Shown here piece after piece: positions 33,458 through 44,792 of a DNA stretch of 64,000 nucleotides. Under the pieces are notes generated by a model that saw only the letters and a list, made by a program, of their open reading frames with translations, was not told the DNA's origin and ran no database searches. The translations under genes and the position numbers were made by a program. Position 1 is the first letter of the stretch. Each line of letters starts with the position of its first letter. This DNA comes from Oceanispirochaeta crateris (GTDB taxonomy: Bacteria; Spirochaetota; Spirochaetia; DSM-2461): contig NZ_CP036150.1 in the NCBI RefSeq assembly GCF_008329965.1, positions 2,480,001 through 2,544,000 of the forward strand, read 5' to 3'.

Positions 33458-36400
33458 TTAAGATTCAGTTTTTTCATCGTAAGACTCATCAAAAGGCTCA
33501 CGGTTCAGACTTGCCAGTTCCTGCTCTTTTTTCCTGTTCTCAAGTATTTGAGCAACATGAGAATCAAGATCTTGACTGTCCTTGTTAAACAATTTCATAT
33601 TTCTATATTTCTTCATACCCGTACCGGCAGGAATAATATGTCCAATAACAACATTTTCCTTCAGACCCCTGAGATGGTCAACCTCACCAGCGATGGCGGC
33701 ATTGGTCAAGACTCTGGTTGTCTCCTGGAATGATGCAGCAGAGATCCAGGAATCGATATTCAAAGAGGCTCTAGTGATTCCCAGCAAGAGTGGTCTTGCC
33801 ACGGCTGATTCTCCACCTTCTCTCTTAACTCTTTCGTTTTCCCTTCGGAAATTATACTTATCGATCTGCTGACCATAGATAAAATGGGTATCACCAACAT
33901 CGATGATTTCGATCTTCCTCATCATCTGACGAATAATAACACCAATATGCTTATCATTGATATTTACACCCTGCATTCTATAAACTTCCTGAACTTCATC
34001 CACAAGGAACTGCTGCAGAGCATTTTCTCCGAGGATATCCAGAATATCATGAGGATCTTTGGCACCTTCACACAAAGGTTCACCCGCTTCTACAAGGTCA
34101 CCATCTCTAACAAGCAGATGTTTTCCCATGGGTACGAGATGTTTGAACTCATTCCCCCAGGGATCAACAACGGTCAGAACACGTTTACCCTTGACGATTC
34201 CATCGAATCTGACCTTTCCATCGATACCGGACATAACAGTGGCTTCTCTTGGCTTTCTGGCTTCAAACAGTTCACCAACACGAGGCAGACCACCGGTAAT
34301 ATCCTGAGTTTTAGTGGATTCTTTAAGCATCTTAGCCAGAGTTCTACCGGCTTTGACTTCCAAACCATCAACAACATTCAGGTAAGCATTTCCAGGAAGG
34401 TAGTAACTTCCCACTTCTTCTCCATCAGCATTTTCCATAATGATTCTTGGCTGAAGGGATTCAAGGGAAAACTCGGTAATTTTCTTTTCTATGTTACCGG
34501 TATCTTCATTTACTTCCTCACGCAAAGTTGTACCGATGATAATGTCTTCAAATCGGACTTTACCATCCTGTTCGGCAATGATTGGATCACTAAAGGGGTC
34601 AAAGTATGCCAAGGCATCTTCTGCAGGAACGACCTGACCAAGAGCAACCTGAACAGTTGAACCATTTCTAATCTCAAGTTTCTGATCCTGAGCGATGAGA
34701 AGGAGCTGTTTACCCACAATAGTTGTAAAGGCAATTTCATCAGCTAGGACTTCCTCACCTTTTACCTTGAGGATGGGTTCACCCTTAATGACTTTCTGAC
34801 CATCTTCAACCAGGACCTCTACATCTTTCTTAAGATCAAAAGATTCGAGGACTTTAGCAACAATGATGGAACCCTTTCTTGTAAAAAGCTTTGTACCGTT
34901 GTCCATATCGACATGAGTACCATTGATTTCACGAACGAGTACGGGATAACGAAGAGAAACTCTATTATCCTCGGCAATTGTACTGGCCGTACCACCAACA
35001 TGGAAGGTTCTCATGGTCAACTGTGTACCAGGCTGTCCAATAGACTGAGCGGCTATAATCCCTACAGCTTCTCCTATGTTGACGGTTTTCTTAGTTGAAA
35101 GGTCTCTGCCGTAACACTTTCGACAGACACCATGTTTGGCCTCACAGGTAAGCACGGTACGAACCTTAACGCTTTCAACACCAACTTCTTCGATGGCTCT
35201 GGCAATTTCATCCGTAATTTCTTCGTTTACATCGATGATAACTTCACCGGTGATAGGATGTTTTACCCGTTCCAGGGTAAAACGTCCCTGAATTCTGTCA
35301 GCCAAGGATTCAACAACATCCTCACCGTCTTTCAGAGCATGTGTTTCTATACCGTTGATGGTACCACAGTCTTCTTCGTTAACAACCATATCCTGAGCAA
35401 TATCGACAAGACGTCTTGTCAGATACCCGGCATCGGCGGTCTTAAGCGCCGTATCGGCCAATCCTTTTCGGGCACCATTGGTAGAGATAAAGAACTCGAT
35501 AACCGACAGACCTTCTTTAAAGTTAGAACGGATAGGCAGTTCGATAATATCACCTGAAGGCTTAGCCATAAGACCACGCATACCGGCTAACTGACGAATC
35601 TGGTTTCTGGAACCTCTCGCTCCGGAATCCGCCATCATAAAAACATTATTAAAACCGCCCTGATCCGTCTTCAGACGCTCCATCATGACATTGGTCAGCT
35701 CTTCATTTGTCTTACTCCAAACTTCTACAACACGGTTGTAGCGTTCTTCTTGAGTAATATGACCGGATAGATACTGGTTCTGGATTTTCAGAACTTCATC
35801 ATTTGCTGCATCAATCAGATCTTTCTTATTATCTGGAATGATGATGTCATCCATACCGATGGATGCACCAAATTTTGTGGCAAACTTGTAACCCGTATCT
35901 TTGATGATATCCAACATGCATACAGTTGTATAAGAACCGTGTTTTTCATGAGTCTTCTCGATTAATTCACGAATCTGCTTATCTCCCAGGGTATGGTTAA
36001 CATATCCAACTTCGGGAGGAAGCAACTCATTAAAGATAACGCGTCCCGGGGTTGTTTCTACAAACTCACCATTTAAGCGCACCTTCACCATAGCCTGATA
36101 AGCCACAGATCTTGAATCTAGAGCCATAAGGATCTCATCTGACCCTGAAAAATAGCGTCCTTCACCCTTGGCACCAGGTCTATTCTTAGTCAGATGATAC
36201 AAACCGAGGACCATGTCCTGTGACGGAAAGACAACTGGCTGTCCGTTGGCGGGGTTCATAAGGTTAGTATCGGAAAGCATAAGGGTCCAACATTCAATCT
36301 GAGCCGCATGAGTCAGAGGAACATGAACAGCCATCTGGTCTCCATCGAAGTCAGCATTAAAGGCATGACAAACAAGGGGATGAAGACGAATAGCCTTTCC

Positions 36401-37696
36401 TTCGACCAGAACGGGTTCAAAAGCCTGTATACCCAACCTATGGAGTGTAGGAGCACGGTTTAAAAGAACGGGATGCTCTTTTACTACCTCATCCAGCACG
36501 GCCCATACTTCGGGTGTTTCCTGCTCGACAAGAGTTTTTGCTTTTTTGATATTGTAAACAATGTCCTTGTCTACAAGTTTTTTCATTATAAAAGGTTTGT
36601 ACAATTCAAGAGCCATCTTAGAGGGCAGACCACATTGATGGAGTTTCAAATTAGGCCCTACTACAATTACAGAACGTCCGGAATAGTCAACACGCTTCCC
36701 TAAGAGGTTCTGTCGGAAACGGCCTTGTTTACCCTTTAGCAGGTCTGACAAAGATTTAAGAGGCCTATTTGAGGCTCCCTTAACGACTTTTTTCTTCTTA
36801 GAGTTGTCAAACAATGCATCAACCGCTTCCTGAAGCATCCGTTTTTCATTCCGGATGATAATATCAGGAGCATTTAAAGCCATCAGCCTTTTAAGACGAT
36901 TATTTCTATTGATGACTCTTCTATAAAGATCATTGAGGTCTGATGTGGCAAAGCGCCCCCCATCCAACTGAACCATGGGTCTTAATTCTGGTGGAATTAC
37001 GGGAATGACATCCAGAATCATCCACTCTGATCTATTACCTGAATCCCTGAAGTTTTCTACAATTTCAATTCTTTTCAGGAGTCGTTTGTCGGCTTTGGGA
37101 CCTTTTTCGACCATTTTTGCCCGAAGTTCTACAGAAAGAGCATCCAGATCCAGACCTTCCAACAAGCTTCTGACAGCTTCGGCACCAATTCCGGCTGTGA
37201 AAGACATACCGTATCGATCCTGAGCTTCCATGAATTCTTCTTCAGAAAGGAGTTGCATTTTTTTGAGGTCAGTATCACCGGCCTCTACGACAACATATTT
37301 TTCGTAATAGAGAATGGACCTCAAGGCTGCAATGGACAGATCAAGAAGCAATCCCATACGGGAAGGCACTGAGCGGTAATACCAAATATGAGAAACAGGA
37401 GAAGCCAATTCAATATGGCCCATTCTCTCACGACGTACTTTGAAGTGCGTTACTTCAACACCACATCGGTCACAAATGACACCCTTATACCGGATGGATT
37501 TGAACTTACCGCAGTAGCATTCCCACTCTTTTGTTGTACCGAAGATTCTTTCACAGAACAATCCGTCTTTTTCTGGACGGAGAGTTCTATAATTGATTGT
37601 TTCGGGTTTCTTGACTTCACCATATGACCAGGCTCTGATCTGTTCAGGCGATGCCAATTTTATTTGTAGACTATCAAAATCCTGTATTTCTTTCAC
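33458..37696 (-). CDS. rpoC: RNA polymerase beta' subunit
   Basis: This 1412-residue protein has the N-terminal zinc ribbon (CYCG and CDRCG, about 60-85), the catalytic [12 protein letters not shown] motif with the three magnesium aspartates, the trigger-loop region, and the second zinc site ([13 protein letters not shown]). It lies 17 bp after rpoB. No large lineage-specific insert is apparent. Confidence 0.98.
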   Translation of the reverse strand: MKEIQDFDSLQIKLASPEQIRAWSYGEVKKPETINYRTLRPEKDGLFCERIFGTTKEWECYCGKFKSIRYKGVICDRCGVEVTHFKVRRERMGHIELASPVSHIWYYRSVPSRMGLLLDLSIAALRSILYYEKYVVVEAGDTDLKKMQLLSEEEFMEAQDRYGMSFTAGIGAEAVRSLLEGLDLDALSVELRAKMVEKGPKADKRLLKRIEIVENFRDSGNRSEWMILDVIPVIPPELRPMVQLDGGRFATSDLNDLYRRVINRNNRLKRLMALNAPDIIIRNEKRMLQEAVDALFDNSKKKKVVKGASNRPLKSLSDLLKGKQGRFRQNLLGKRVDYSGRSVIVVGPNLKLHQCGLPSKMALELYKPFIMKKLVDKDIVYNIKKAKTLVEQETPEVWAVLDEVVKEHPVLLNRAPTLHRLGIQAFEPVLVEGKAIRLHPLVCHAFNADFDGDQMAVHVPLTHAAQIECWTLMLSDTNLMNPANGQPVVFPSQDMVLGLYHLTKNRPGAKGEGRYFSGSDEILMALDSRSVAYQAMVKVRLNGEFVETTPGRVIFNELLPPEVGYVNHTLGDKQIRELIEKTHEKHGSYTTVCMLDIIKDTGYKFATKFGASIGMDDIIIPDNKKDLIDAANDEVLKIQNQYLSGHITQEERYNRVVEVWSKTNEELTNVMMERLKTDQGGFNNVFMMADSGARGSRNQIRQLAGMRGLMAKPSGDIIELPIRSNFKEGLSVIEFFISTNGARKGLADTALKTADAGYLTRRLVDIAQDMVVNEEDCGTINGIETHALKDGEDVVESLADRIQGRFTLERVKHPITGEVIIDVNEEITDEIARAIEEVGVESVKVRTVLTCEAKHGVCRKCYGRDLSTKKTVNIGEAVGIIAAQSIGQPGTQLTMRTFHVGGTASTIAEDNRVSLRYPVLVREINGTHVDMDNGTKLFTRKGSIIVAKVLESFDLKKDVEVLVEDGQKVIKGEPILKVKGEEVLADEIAFTTIVGKQLLLIAQDQKLEIRNGSTVQVALGQVVPAEDALAYFDPFSDPIIAEQDGKVRFEDIIIGTTLREEVNEDTGNIEKKITEFSLESLQPRIIMENADGEEVGSYYLPGNAYLNVVDGLEVKAGRTLAKMLKESTKTQDITGGLPRVGELFEARKPREATVMSGIDGKVRFDGIVKGKRVLTVVDPWGNEFKHLVPMGKHLLVRDGDLVEAGEPLCEGAKDPHDILDILGENALQQFLVDEVQEVYRMQGVNINDKHIGVIIRQMMRKIEIIDVGDTHFIYGQQIDKYNFRRENERVKREGGESAVARPLLLGITRASLNIDSWISAASFQETTRVLTNAAIAGEVDHLRGLKENVVIGHIIPAGTGMKKYRNMKLFNKDSQDLDSHVAQILENRKKEQELASLNREPFDESYDEKTES

Positions 37697-37713
37697 TTAA
37701 AGTCCCCTCCTGC

Positions 37714-40700
37714 CTAGAAACGGCTGCCCTGTCTGTTTATCAGTTCCTCATCACGTTCTGTGAAGGGGATCTGCTTGCCTTTGGTGTCATAGATTCTGAC
37801 ATCAAGAGCCAGTCCGCGCAATTCCTGTACGAGAACATTAAAGGATTCGGGAATACCGGCAGCGGTAGTCGCGTCTCCCTTGACAATGCTTTCATAAATC
37901 TTGGCTCTACCGTTCATATCATCCGACTTGATTGTCATAAGTTCCTGGAGTGTATTGGCAGCACCATAGGCTTCAAGAGCCCAAACTTCCATTTCTCCCA
38001 GTCTTTGACCACCAAACTGAGCCTTACCACCCAAGGGCTGCTGTGTTACCAGCGAATAAGGTCCTGTTGAACGAGCATGCATCTTATCATCTACAAGGTG
38101 ATGCAGTTTCAGATAGTACATATATCCGACAAATACATCATTCTCAAAAGGTACACCCGTATATCCGTCATACAACTTGATTTTAGCAGAACCAGATATC
38201 CCAGATTTAACGAGTTCGGCAGAGATATCTTCTGTTGAAGCAGAGTTAAAAACGGCTGTTTCATACATTTTACCCAATCTTGCACCAGCCATACCGAGCA
38301 TGGTTTCCATGATCTGACCAATGTTCATACGAGAAGGTACACCAAGAGGATTTAAACAGACCTCCAAAGGAGTTCCATCTTCCATATAAGGCATGTCTTC
38401 TTCTGGCAGAACACGGGCAATAACACCCTTATTACCATGGCGTCCAGCCATCTTATCCCCTTCTTTGAGCTTTCGCTTCGTGGCGATAAGAACCTTAACG
38501 ACTTCGTCGACTCCCGGAGATAGATCATCTCCTTCGGAACGTTTAAGGCGCTGAATATCAATAACTGTACCTTCTACTCCATGGGGCAGCTTAAGAGAGG
38601 TATCACGAACCTCTTTCGCTTTTTCACCAAATATAGAATTGAGCAGTTTGAACTCAGGTGTTGTTTCAGTTTCGGATTTTGGTGTGACTTTACCAACCAA
38701 AATGTAACTTGACTTAACCTTTGCTCCCACTCGGATAATACCTTCTTCGTCCAACTGCTCGAGAGCTTTTTCGGAAGTATTGGGAATATCCCTTGTCAGT
38801 TTTTCGGGGCCGAGCTTGGTTTCCCGAACTTCTGTTACGAATTCTTTTATATGAATGGAAGTATAGTAGTCATCTTTGACAACTTTTTCTGAAATAAGAA
38901 CAGCATCCTCATAGTTGTATCCATTCCAGGGAACGAATCCTACCAGCAGGTTCCGACCCAGAGAAAGTTCTCCATTTTTCGTTGAAGGACCATCGGCCAG
39001 AACATCCCCTGCTTTTATCTTCTCGCCCAACTTCACAATTGGCTTTTGATTAAAACAGGTATCCTGGTTTGTTCTCTGATACTTGATCATGGGATACACA
39101 TCATTCACTTCACTCTCAGGATCATCCGGCTTGATTATGACTTCTTGAGAGGTAACTTTTACAACTACCCCGCTTTTTTTGGCCTTAATACAAACACCGG
39201 AGTCGTAAGCCGCCTTTTTTTCCATCCCGGTTCCGACAAGTGGAGCCTCGGGGAAAAGAAGGGGAACAGCCTGTCGCTGCATGTTACATCCCATGAGTGC
39301 ACGGTTAGCATCATCATGCTCCAGAAATGGAATAAGAGATGCAGCAGTTGAAATAATCTGCCGCGGCGAGACATCCATATATTTGATGTCGTTATGATTC
39401 TTAATCGTATAGTCACCGGACTTTCTAACGGCGACCATGTCTTCGACGAATCCGCCGTTTTCATCCAAAGCCGCACTTGCCTGGGCAATGAAGTATTTCT
39501 CTTCATCCATGGCTGACAAATATTCAACTTCTTTTGTTACACGCCCGTCAATAACCTTTCTAAAAGGAGTTTCAAGAAAACCATAGTCGTTGACCCTGGT
39601 AAAGTTTGCCAATGAAACAATCAAACCGATATTCGGACCTTCCGGTGTTTCAATGGGGCACATACGACCATAGTGGGTGTAGTGTACATCACGAACCTCA
39701 AAACCGGCTCTATCTCTGGAAAGACCACCAGGCCCGAGAGCATTGAGTCGGCGTTTATGAGTCAGCTCGGAAAGAGGGTTTACCTGGTCCATAAACTGTG
39801 AGAGCTGGGAAGAACCGAAAAATTCCTTAACGGCGGCAACAATTGGTTTTATGGAAACAAGATCCTGAGGCTTCAGGGACTCAATTTCCTTCAAAGACAT
39901 TCTTTCTTTAGCGATTCTTTCCATTCTGGAAAAAGCCGTCTTGAGAGAATTGGATAGAAGCTCACCAACGGAACGTATTCTTCTGTTTCCTAGATGGTCA
40001 ATATCATCAATGGAAGCATCTCCGTCATAAACCTTAATGAGATATCCCATGGTATTAACAATATCCTCTCTAGTAAGAACATGAACATCTTCCGGATTCT
40101 CATAATCAAATTTCTTATTAAGCTTGTAGCGACCTACGCGTCCAAGATCATACCGTCTATTGGAGAAGAACATGGAAACAAGATCTTTTTCAGCACTATC
40201 AACGGTGATAGGTTCTCCGGGCATCAACACAGAGTAGATGGAAGACAAAGCATCTTCTTTCGTCGGTTCATCCTGATCCGGATCATCCTGATTATACTTT
40301 GCTTCTTCTCTTTCGAAACAATTGAGAATCAAAGAGGAGTTCAAAGACTCAGGATGCTTGAAATCGATAACTTCTATAGTCTTGATTTTGGAGTGAACAA
40401 GCTCATCCGTGTCATGGGGATGAATTTTTTCACCAGCCCTATAGATTTTCTTCTTTACTCCGTCAACTTCTGTATACACAGCACGGCCAAAGACCATTCC
40501 AACGAGGGACTTATCCCCGTCTCTCTTATTATTGACTTTGACTTTTTTGATCTTATAAAACTGATCAATTATTTTTTCACGGGTGTCCAATCCTAAGGCT
40601 CTTAGGAAGAGGGAACCGAGTATTCTTTTCTTTCTATCAATTTTGGTGAACACCAACTCTTTCTTGGGGTCAATTTCAAATTCAAGCCATGACCCGCGAT

Positions 40701-41211
40701 AGGGTATAATCCTTGATGAATAAATACCCTTTTCTACAGAAAAGATAACACCTGGTGACCGGTGAATCTGTGAAACGACGACTCTTTCGGCGCCGTTGAT
40801 GATAAAAGTACCTCTATCGGTCATAAGAGGAATATCACCCATATATATTTCTTTCTGTCGGATCTCTCCGGTAGACTGGAAAATAAGATTAATACGGGCC
40901 TTAATGGGAACGGCATAAGACAGCCCCTTCTTCTTACACTCGGCTTCGGTCATCTTTACACCATTATAATCCAGATTATAATAGTCATAATCGAGAACCA
41001 ATTCGCCATTGGCACTCTCGATGGGGAAGGTAGCCTGAAAAACTTCTTCCAGTCCCTGGCTGACCATTGTATGATCACCCCTAAGGGCATTGGTTTGTAG
41101 AAATTTTTCATATGAAGAGAGCTGAATATCTATTAATCCAGGCAAATCTATTGCTTCTTCATACTTATTACCGATATAGCTCCGGCTTTCTAACTTTTCC
41201 CTTTCAAACAC
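37714..41211 (-). CDS. rpoB: RNA polymerase beta subunit
   Basis: This 1165-residue protein has the full beta architecture. The rifampicin pocket reads [31 protein letters not shown] in two segments around 467-496. The residues equivalent to E. coli Asp516 and His526 are conserved, but Asn490 occupies the Ser531 position. That change is the accepted cause of natural rifampicin resistance in spirochaetes. The catalytic lysines in [11 protein letters not shown] are present. The gene begins 91 bp after rplL, across a strong hairpin. Confidence 0.98.
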   Translation of the reverse strand: MFEREKLESRSYIGNKYEEAIDLPGLIDIQLSSYEKFLQTNALRGDHTMVSQGLEEVFQATFPIESANGELVLDYDYYNLDYNGVKMTEAECKKKGLSYAVPIKARINLIFQSTGEIRQKEIYMGDIPLMTDRGTFIINGAERVVVSQIHRSPGVIFSVEKGIYSSRIIPYRGSWLEFEIDPKKELVFTKIDRKKRILGSLFLRALGLDTREKIIDQFYKIKKVKVNNKRDGDKSLVGMVFGRAVYTEVDGVKKKIYRAGEKIHPHDTDELVHSKIKTIEVIDFKHPESLNSSLILNCFEREEAKYNQDDPDQDEPTKEDALSSIYSVLMPGEPITVDSAEKDLVSMFFSNRRYDLGRVGRYKLNKKFDYENPEDVHVLTREDIVNTMGYLIKVYDGDASIDDIDHLGNRRIRSVGELLSNSLKTAFSRMERIAKERMSLKEIESLKPQDLVSIKPIVAAVKEFFGSSQLSQFMDQVNPLSELTHKRRLNALGPGGLSRDRAGFEVRDVHYTHYGRMCPIETPEGPNIGLIVSLANFTRVNDYGFLETPFRKVIDGRVTKEVEYLSAMDEEKYFIAQASAALDENGGFVEDMVAVRKSGDYTIKNHNDIKYMDVSPRQIISTAASLIPFLEHDDANRALMGCNMQRQAVPLLFPEAPLVGTGMEKKAAYDSGVCIKAKKSGVVVKVTSQEVIIKPDDPESEVNDVYPMIKYQRTNQDTCFNQKPIVKLGEKIKAGDVLADGPSTKNGELSLGRNLLVGFVPWNGYNYEDAVLISEKVVKDDYYTSIHIKEFVTEVRETKLGPEKLTRDIPNTSEKALEQLDEEGIIRVGAKVKSSYILVGKVTPKSETETTPEFKLLNSIFGEKAKEVRDTSLKLPHGVEGTVIDIQRLKRSEGDDLSPGVDEVVKVLIATKRKLKEGDKMAGRHGNKGVIARVLPEEDMPYMEDGTPLEVCLNPLGVPSRMNIGQIMETMLGMAGARLGKMYETAVFNSASTEDISAELVKSGISGSAKIKLYDGYTGVPFENDVFVGYMYYLKLHHLVDDKMHARSTGPYSLVTQQPLGGKAQFGGQRLGEMEVWALEAYGAANTLQELMTIKSDDMNGRAKIYESIVKGDATTAAGIPESFNVLVQELRGLALDVRIYDTKGKQIPFTERDEELINRQGSRF

Positions 41212-41234
41212 TCAAAACCCCCTGATATGCACTA

Positions 41235-41264
41235 AACCACAAGGGAACAATGCCCCTTGTGGTT
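41235..41264 (-). promoter_or_regulatory. 11-bp hairpin in the rplL-rpoB gap
   Basis: A perfect 11-bp stem (AACCACAAGGG/CCCTTGTGGTT, 41264-41254 with 41245-41235) with an 8-nt loop fills the gap just before rpoB. There is no T-run. In E. coli the same gap holds an attenuator and an RNase III processing site that lower rpoBC relative to rplJL. A similar role is plausible here. Confidence 0.65.
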
Positions 41265-41302
41265 AAATGAGAAAAAATCAACTCTATATACTAAGAATAG
41301 AA

Positions 41303-41677
41303 TTATTTAATTTCAACAGTTGCGCCGGCACCTTCCAGCTGTTCTTTAATCTTGGCAGCATCTTCTTTGGAAACAGCTTCTTTAACAACACCATCAGTGC
41401 CTTCAACCATTTCTTTAGCTTCTTTCAGACCAAGACCTGTAATTCCTCTAACTTCTTTGATAACGCCAATTTTCTTACCGTCAGCAAATCCCTTAAGGAT
41501 AACGTCAAATTCAGACTGCTCTTCAGCTGCCTCAGCAGCAGCGGCAGGACCTGCAGCAGCTACGGCTACTGGTGCAGCAGCTGTAACTCCAAATTTTTCT
41601 TCCATAGCTTTTACAAGCTCGGAAACTTCTAATACGGACATGCTAGCAATTGCGTCCAAAATTTCTTCAGTTGTCAT
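41303..41677 (-). CDS. rplL: 50S ribosomal protein L7/L12
   Basis: This 124-residue protein has the N-terminal dimerisation helix, an Ala/Pro-rich hinge (about 35-50) and the C-terminal factor-binding domain ([30 protein letters not shown]). It is present in several copies per ribosome and recruits translation factors. It has an AAGGAG site and follows rplJ across a 99-bp gap with an inverted repeat. Confidence 0.98.
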   Translation of the reverse strand: MTTEEILDAIASMSVLEVSELVKAMEEKFGVTAAAPVAVAAAGPAAAAEAAEEQSEFDVILKGFADGKKIGVIKEVRGITGLGLKEAKEMVEGTDGVVKEAVSKEDAAKIKEQLEGAGATVEIK

Positions 41678-41708
41678 ATTATCTTCTCCTTATACTTTAA
41701 TTTTTTGT

Positions 41709-41750
41709 TGCAACGATAGCAATAACAACTACCAGAAGACTAACGTTGCA
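41709..41750 (-). repeat. Inverted repeat in the rplJ-rplL gap
   Basis: TGCAACG (41750-41744) pairs with CGTTGCA (41715-41709), with a mismatch and three more pairs inside and a loop of about 20 nt. It may be a leader structure controlling rplL, which is made in excess of rplJ. No T-run follows. Confidence 0.45.
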
Positions 41751-41776
41751 CTATATAAGATCCCCTAAAGGATAAC

Positions 41777-42307
41777 TTATTCTGTTCCTTTCTGCTCTGC
41801 AACGGCTGCGAGAGTCCGTACAAGCTTTGTGGTAACGCCATTAAGGACGAGAGCCACATTCTGAACGGGAGCCTGCATAGTTCCCATCAACTTAGCAATA
41901 AGTTCAACACGTGTGGGCAATTTAGAGAACGCCACAACACCGTCTAAATCAAAGAGACTTCCATCAAGAAATCCACCTTTCATAACAACGGGACTGTCTT
42001 TTGCAAAATCAAGAAGAGTCTTTGCAACGGGACCTGCTTCGTCATGAGCCAAAGCTACAGCTGTAGGTCCAACAAGCAAATCATTAACACCCTCGTTTCC
42101 AAGATCCTTCATGGCAATTTTTGCCAGGTTATTCTTTATTACATGATATTCGGCGTTTTGAGCTCTCAGTTTAGTTCTCAGTTCTGTAACCTGCTCTACA
42201 GTCAGACCTCTATAATCTGTAAAGAAGAAGCTGTCTACGTTTTCAAACTGATCTCTTAAAGCTTTAACGGCGTCTATTTTGCTCTGTTGTACTTTTTTTT
42301 CTGCCAT
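41777..42307 (-). CDS. rplJ: 50S ribosomal protein L10
   Basis: This 176-residue protein has the L10 N-domain (FFTDYRGLTVEQVTELR, NNLAKIAMKD) and the C-terminal helix that binds L7/L12 dimers. It forms the base of the stalk. There are only 3 bp between rplA and rplJ, so there is no separate L10 leader. Confidence 0.98.
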   Translation of the reverse strand: MAEKKVQQSKIDAVKALRDQFENVDSFFFTDYRGLTVEQVTELRTKLRAQNAEYHVIKNNLAKIAMKDLGNEGVNDLLVGPTAVALAHDEAGPVAKTLLDFAKDSPVVMKGGFLDGSLFDLDGVVAFSKLPTRVELIAKLMGTMQAPVQNVALVLNGVTTKLVRTLAAVAEQKGTE

Positions 42308-42310
42308 CTT

Positions 42311-42985
42311 TTACTCCTTTACCACGATCTTGACGCCAGGTCCCATTGTGGAAGACAGAGCGACGGACTTTACAAAATCGCCTTTTACATCACTGGGTCT
42401 TTTCTTTTTCAGGTCGCCCAGAAAAATATCGACATTTTCTTTAATGCTGGAGGCATCCATAGAAACTTTACCAACAGCAAGATGGACAACACCTGTTTTG
42501 TCAGCACGATATTCAACACGGCCCTGCTTCAACTCAGCAAGAGCACCCTTAATATCCATTGTAACAGTTCTTGTTTTGGGGTTAGGCATCAAACCTCTAC
42601 GACCCAAAACAGGACCAAGCTTACCAACTTCACGCATCATATCGGGAGTTGCAACACAGATATCAAAATCAAGCCAGCCATCTTTAATTTTGGCAACAAG
42701 ATCATCATCACCAACGTAAGCGGCACCGGCTTCAAGAGCTTCTTTAGCTTTGTCACCCTTAGCAAATACCAGAATCTTCTTCTCAGCTGTAAACTGATGA
42801 GGAAGACTGACAGTATCACGAACTGAATGGCTTTTCTTAATATTCAATTTAACCGCGCATTCTACAGTTTCATCAAATTTTGCAAATGCTGCTTCTTTTA
42901 CCAGATCAATAGCTTCACTACATTCATAGATTCGGCCTTCTTCGACTTTGGCTGCAGCTGCTCTATAATTTTTACCTTTTTTCAC
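42311..42985 (-). CDS. rplA: 50S ribosomal protein L1
   Basis: This 224-residue protein has the L1 signature ([21 protein letters not shown]) in domain II and typical length. It forms the mobile L1 stalk and in E. coli represses rplK-rplA through the rplK leader. It lies 5 bp after rplK. Confidence 0.98.
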   Translation of the reverse strand: MKKGKNYRAAAAKVEEGRIYECSEAIDLVKEAAFAKFDETVECAVKLNIKKSHSVRDTVSLPHQFTAEKKILVFAKGDKAKEALEAGAAYVGDDDLVAKIKDGWLDFDICVATPDMMREVGKLGPVLGRRGLMPNPKTRTVTMDIKGALAELKQGRVEYRADKTGVVHLAVGKVSMDASSIKENVDIFLGDLKKKRPSDVKGDFVKSVALSSTMGPGVKIVVKE

Positions 42986-42990
42986 CAGCT

Positions 42991-43422
42991 TTAACCCTCC
43001 ACCTTAATACCCATTGAACGGGCAGTTCCGGAAATAATACTGATAGCAGCATCCATGTCATTTGCATTCAGATCTTCCATCTTAGTCTTGGCAATCTCCT
43101 GAACCTGTGCCCTGGTTACTGTCGCAACCTTAACAATATGAGGCTCTGCAGAACCCTTACTAATCTTAGCCGCTTTCTTTAAAAGAACCGCCGCTGGAGG
43201 AGTCTTGGTAACAAAAGTAAAACTTCTGTCTGCAAATACTGTAATAACTACAGGAATAGTGAGTCCCGGCTCGTAACTCTTTGTTCGGTCATTAAACTGC
43301 TGAACGAACTGAGGAGCAGGAACACCATGAGGACCGAGGGCCGGTCCTACCGGAGGTGCTGGAGTTGCTTTACCCGCAGGCACCTGAAGCTTAATATAAG
43401 CTGTAACCTTCTTCTTGGCCAT
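42991..43422 (-). CDS. rplK: 50S ribosomal protein L11
   Basis: This 143-residue protein starts [19 protein letters not shown], has [20 protein letters not shown], and a C-domain that binds 23S rRNA helix 43/44. It is needed for GTPase-centre function and the stringent response. It follows nusG across an 80-bp gap that holds a terminator-like hairpin. Confidence 0.98.
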   Translation of the reverse strand: MAKKKVTAYIKLQVPAGKATPAPPVGPALGPHGVPAPQFVQQFNDRTKSYEPGLTIPVVITVFADRSFTFVTKTPPAAVLLKKAAKISKGSAEPHIVKVATVTRAQVQEIAKTKMEDLNANDMDAAISIISGTARSMGIKVEG

Positions 43423-43448
43423 TAAAATCTCCTTGTGGTATTAACATC

Positions 43449-43502
43449 CCTTCTCAAAGAAAGGACTCCCATCTATTTAAAAAACAGCGCTATACGCTAT
43501 TC
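43449..43502 (-). terminator. Terminator-like hairpin(s) between nusG and rplK
   Basis: Directly after the nusG stop, a 7-bp stem with one wobble (AATAGCG/CGCTGTT, 5-nt loop, 43502-43483) runs into a T-run of which TTTT remains unpaired. A second, weaker CCTT/AAGG hairpin (43464-43449) follows, near the rplK ribosome site. Together they may allow partial termination and L1-type leader control. Confidence 0.45.
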
Positions 43503-44057
43503 CTAGATCTTTTCAACCTGAGAGAAGTCGACCTCAACAGGAGTACTCCTGCCGAAAATACCAACCATGACTCTCAGTTTACCTTTTTCCTGATTCACTT
43601 CTTCGATATTACCTGAAAATGACTCAAAAGGCCCTTCTATAACACGGACTTCTTCACCCACAGCAAAATCTTGCTTGGACTGATAACGGCGCTCTGCCTT
43701 AATCGCCCCTGTTTTCTGAAGAATAGACTTGGCCTCATCCTGACTGATGGGCTGAGGTTTTGACCCGGAAGCGTAGCCGACAAACCCTACAACGCTTTGA
43801 ATCTTTTTAATTTGAGTACAGACATTTTTCCATCCCCTATCGGGGAGATCCATTTCCAAAAGGACGTAACCTGGTAGAAATTTCTTTGACACAGTGCGTT
43901 TCTTGCCATTGCGAACTTCTACGACATCCTCGGCAGGAACCTTTACATCAAGCACCGCACCAGAAAGAGATCCATCCTCCATATAGAGCCGGATATACTT
44001 TTCCACCTTATTCTCATACCCTGAATAGGTATGAAGCACGTACCATCCCTTTGCCAT
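43503..44057 (-). CDS. nusG: Transcription elongation/antitermination factor NusG
   Basis: This 184-residue protein has the NGN domain (WYVLHTYSGYENKVEKYI, FLPGYVLLEMDL) and a C-terminal KOW domain (GEEVRVIEGPFESFSGNIEEV). It contacts RNA polymerase and couples it to Rho or the ribosome via S10. It lies 24 bp after secE. There is no large domain-II insert of the kind seen in some bacteria. Confidence 0.98.
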   Translation of the reverse strand: MAKGWYVLHTYSGYENKVEKYIRLYMEDGSLSGAVLDVKVPAEDVVEVRNGKKRTVSKKFLPGYVLLEMDLPDRGWKNVCTQIKKIQSVVGFVGYASGSKPQPISQDEAKSILQKTGAIKAERRYQSKQDFAVGEEVRVIEGPFESFSGNIEEVNQEKGKLRVMVGIFGRSTPVEVDFSQVEKI

Positions 44058-44081
44058 TACACATCCTTGCCGCTGGGGGCA

Positions 44082-44261
44082 TTAGAAAATAAAGAAAAGC
44101 CCTTTTAAAAGAACAAAATCAACCACACCAAAAAAGACAGCGAACAAGGCTGTAGAAACAAGCACAACTCTAGTTGACGAAGCAACAGACTCTCTACCCG
44201 GCCAAACTACCTTTTTCAGCTCTCCATAACTTTCTAAAAAAAAAGCCTTCATCTTATTCAT
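44082..44261 (-). CDS. secE: Preprotein translocase subunit SecE
   Basis: SecE of about 59 residues: an amphipathic helix with SYGELKKVVWPGRES followed by one membrane helix (about 30-52). The ATG at 44261 is chosen because GGGAG lies 6 bp upstream; a TTG 18 codons earlier gives an N-terminal extension without family support. It completes SecYEG with secY in the same cluster and precedes nusG as usual. Confidence 0.93.
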   Translation of the reverse strand: MNKMKAFFLESYGELKKVVWPGRESVASSTRVVLVSTALFAVFFGVVDFVLLKGLFFIF

Positions 44262-44312
44262 AACAAGCTCCCGATGGTAATAGACAGCCGAATTCACCGC
44301 TGCCTCTTTAGA

Positions 44313-44339
44313 CAAACAAACTCCGACAAGAAGCCGGAG
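44313..44339 (-). terminator. Hairpin with U-rich tail between tRNA-Trp and secE
   Basis: On the minus strand, CTCCGGC (44339-44333) pairs with GTCGGAG (44327-44321), seven pairs with one G-U, around a 5-nt loop, then TTTGTTTG. It may partially terminate transcription after the tRNA-rpmG-tRNA part and lower secE-nusG expression. Confidence 0.5.
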
Positions 44340-44369
44340 GTCAGTCTAAACAGAAAAAAATTAAAAAAA

Positions 44370-44443
44370 CAGGCCAGGTAGGACTCGAACCTACAACATC
44401 CGGTTTTGGAGACCGGCGCTCTAGCCATTAGAGCTACTGGCCT
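44370..44443 (-). tRNA. tRNA-Trp (CCA anticodon)
   Basis: The minus strand folds into a full cloverleaf: acceptor AGGCCAG/CTGGCCT, D-arm with AGCTC...GAGC, anticodon arm with CCA in the loop TCTCCAAAA, and T-arm with GGTTCGAGTCC. The 3' CCA is not encoded. It lies between rpmG and secE, the usual tRNA-Trp-secE-nusG arrangement. Confidence 0.97.
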
Positions 44444-44455
44444 GTGTTAAAAAAC

Positions 44456-44632
44456 TTATTTAATTTTGGTCTCTTTATGTTCTGTAGACCCTTTACACCA
44501 CTTGCAATACTTCTTAAGTTCCAGCTTTCCCTGAATATTTCTTCTGTTCTTTGAAGTAGTATAATTTTTTCTCTTGCAAGTCGTACACTGAAGAGCAATC
44601 AGTTCTACTGCCCCTTTTTTTGCTTTTGCCAT
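44456..44632 (-). CDS. rpmG: 50S ribosomal protein L33 (zinc-binding form)
   Basis: This 58-residue protein starts [16 protein letters not shown] and has two CxxC pairs (Cys16/Cys19 and Cys43/Cys46) forming a zinc ribbon, with [19 protein letters not shown] in between. It lies between two tRNA genes. Its stop is 12 bp from tRNA-Trp. Confidence 0.96.
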   Translation of the reverse strand: MAKAKKGAVELIALQCTTCKRKNYTTSKNRRNIQGKLELKKYCKWCKGSTEHKETKIK

Positions 44633-44699
44633 TATTAAAATCTCCCGTACATTACTGAATAAACAGGCTCACATACTGTCTCTTGTAAAAAAAGAATAA

Positions 44700-44772
44700 A
44701 GCCTCCGACCGGATTTGAACCGGTGACCCCAACCTTACCATGGTCGTACTCTACCGACTGAGCTACAGAGGC
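44700..44772 (-). tRNA. tRNA-Thr (GGT anticodon)
   Basis: The minus strand folds into a cloverleaf: acceptor GCCTCTG/CGGAGGC, D-arm AGCTCAGTCGGTAGAGT, anticodon stem CGACC/GGTTG with the loop ATGGTAA (anticodon GGT, reads ACC/ACT), and T-arm ACCGG/CCGGT with TTCAAAT. CCA is not encoded. It is the first gene of the supercluster. Confidence 0.97.
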
Positions 44773-44792
44773 ATGTTGCGAATTGCTCATGT

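Noticed and set aside
44262-44315. Longer SecE start (TTG)
   Set aside because: SecE proteins of this type begin near the amphipathic helix. The ATG at 44261 has GGGAG at 6 bp and the TTG has none.
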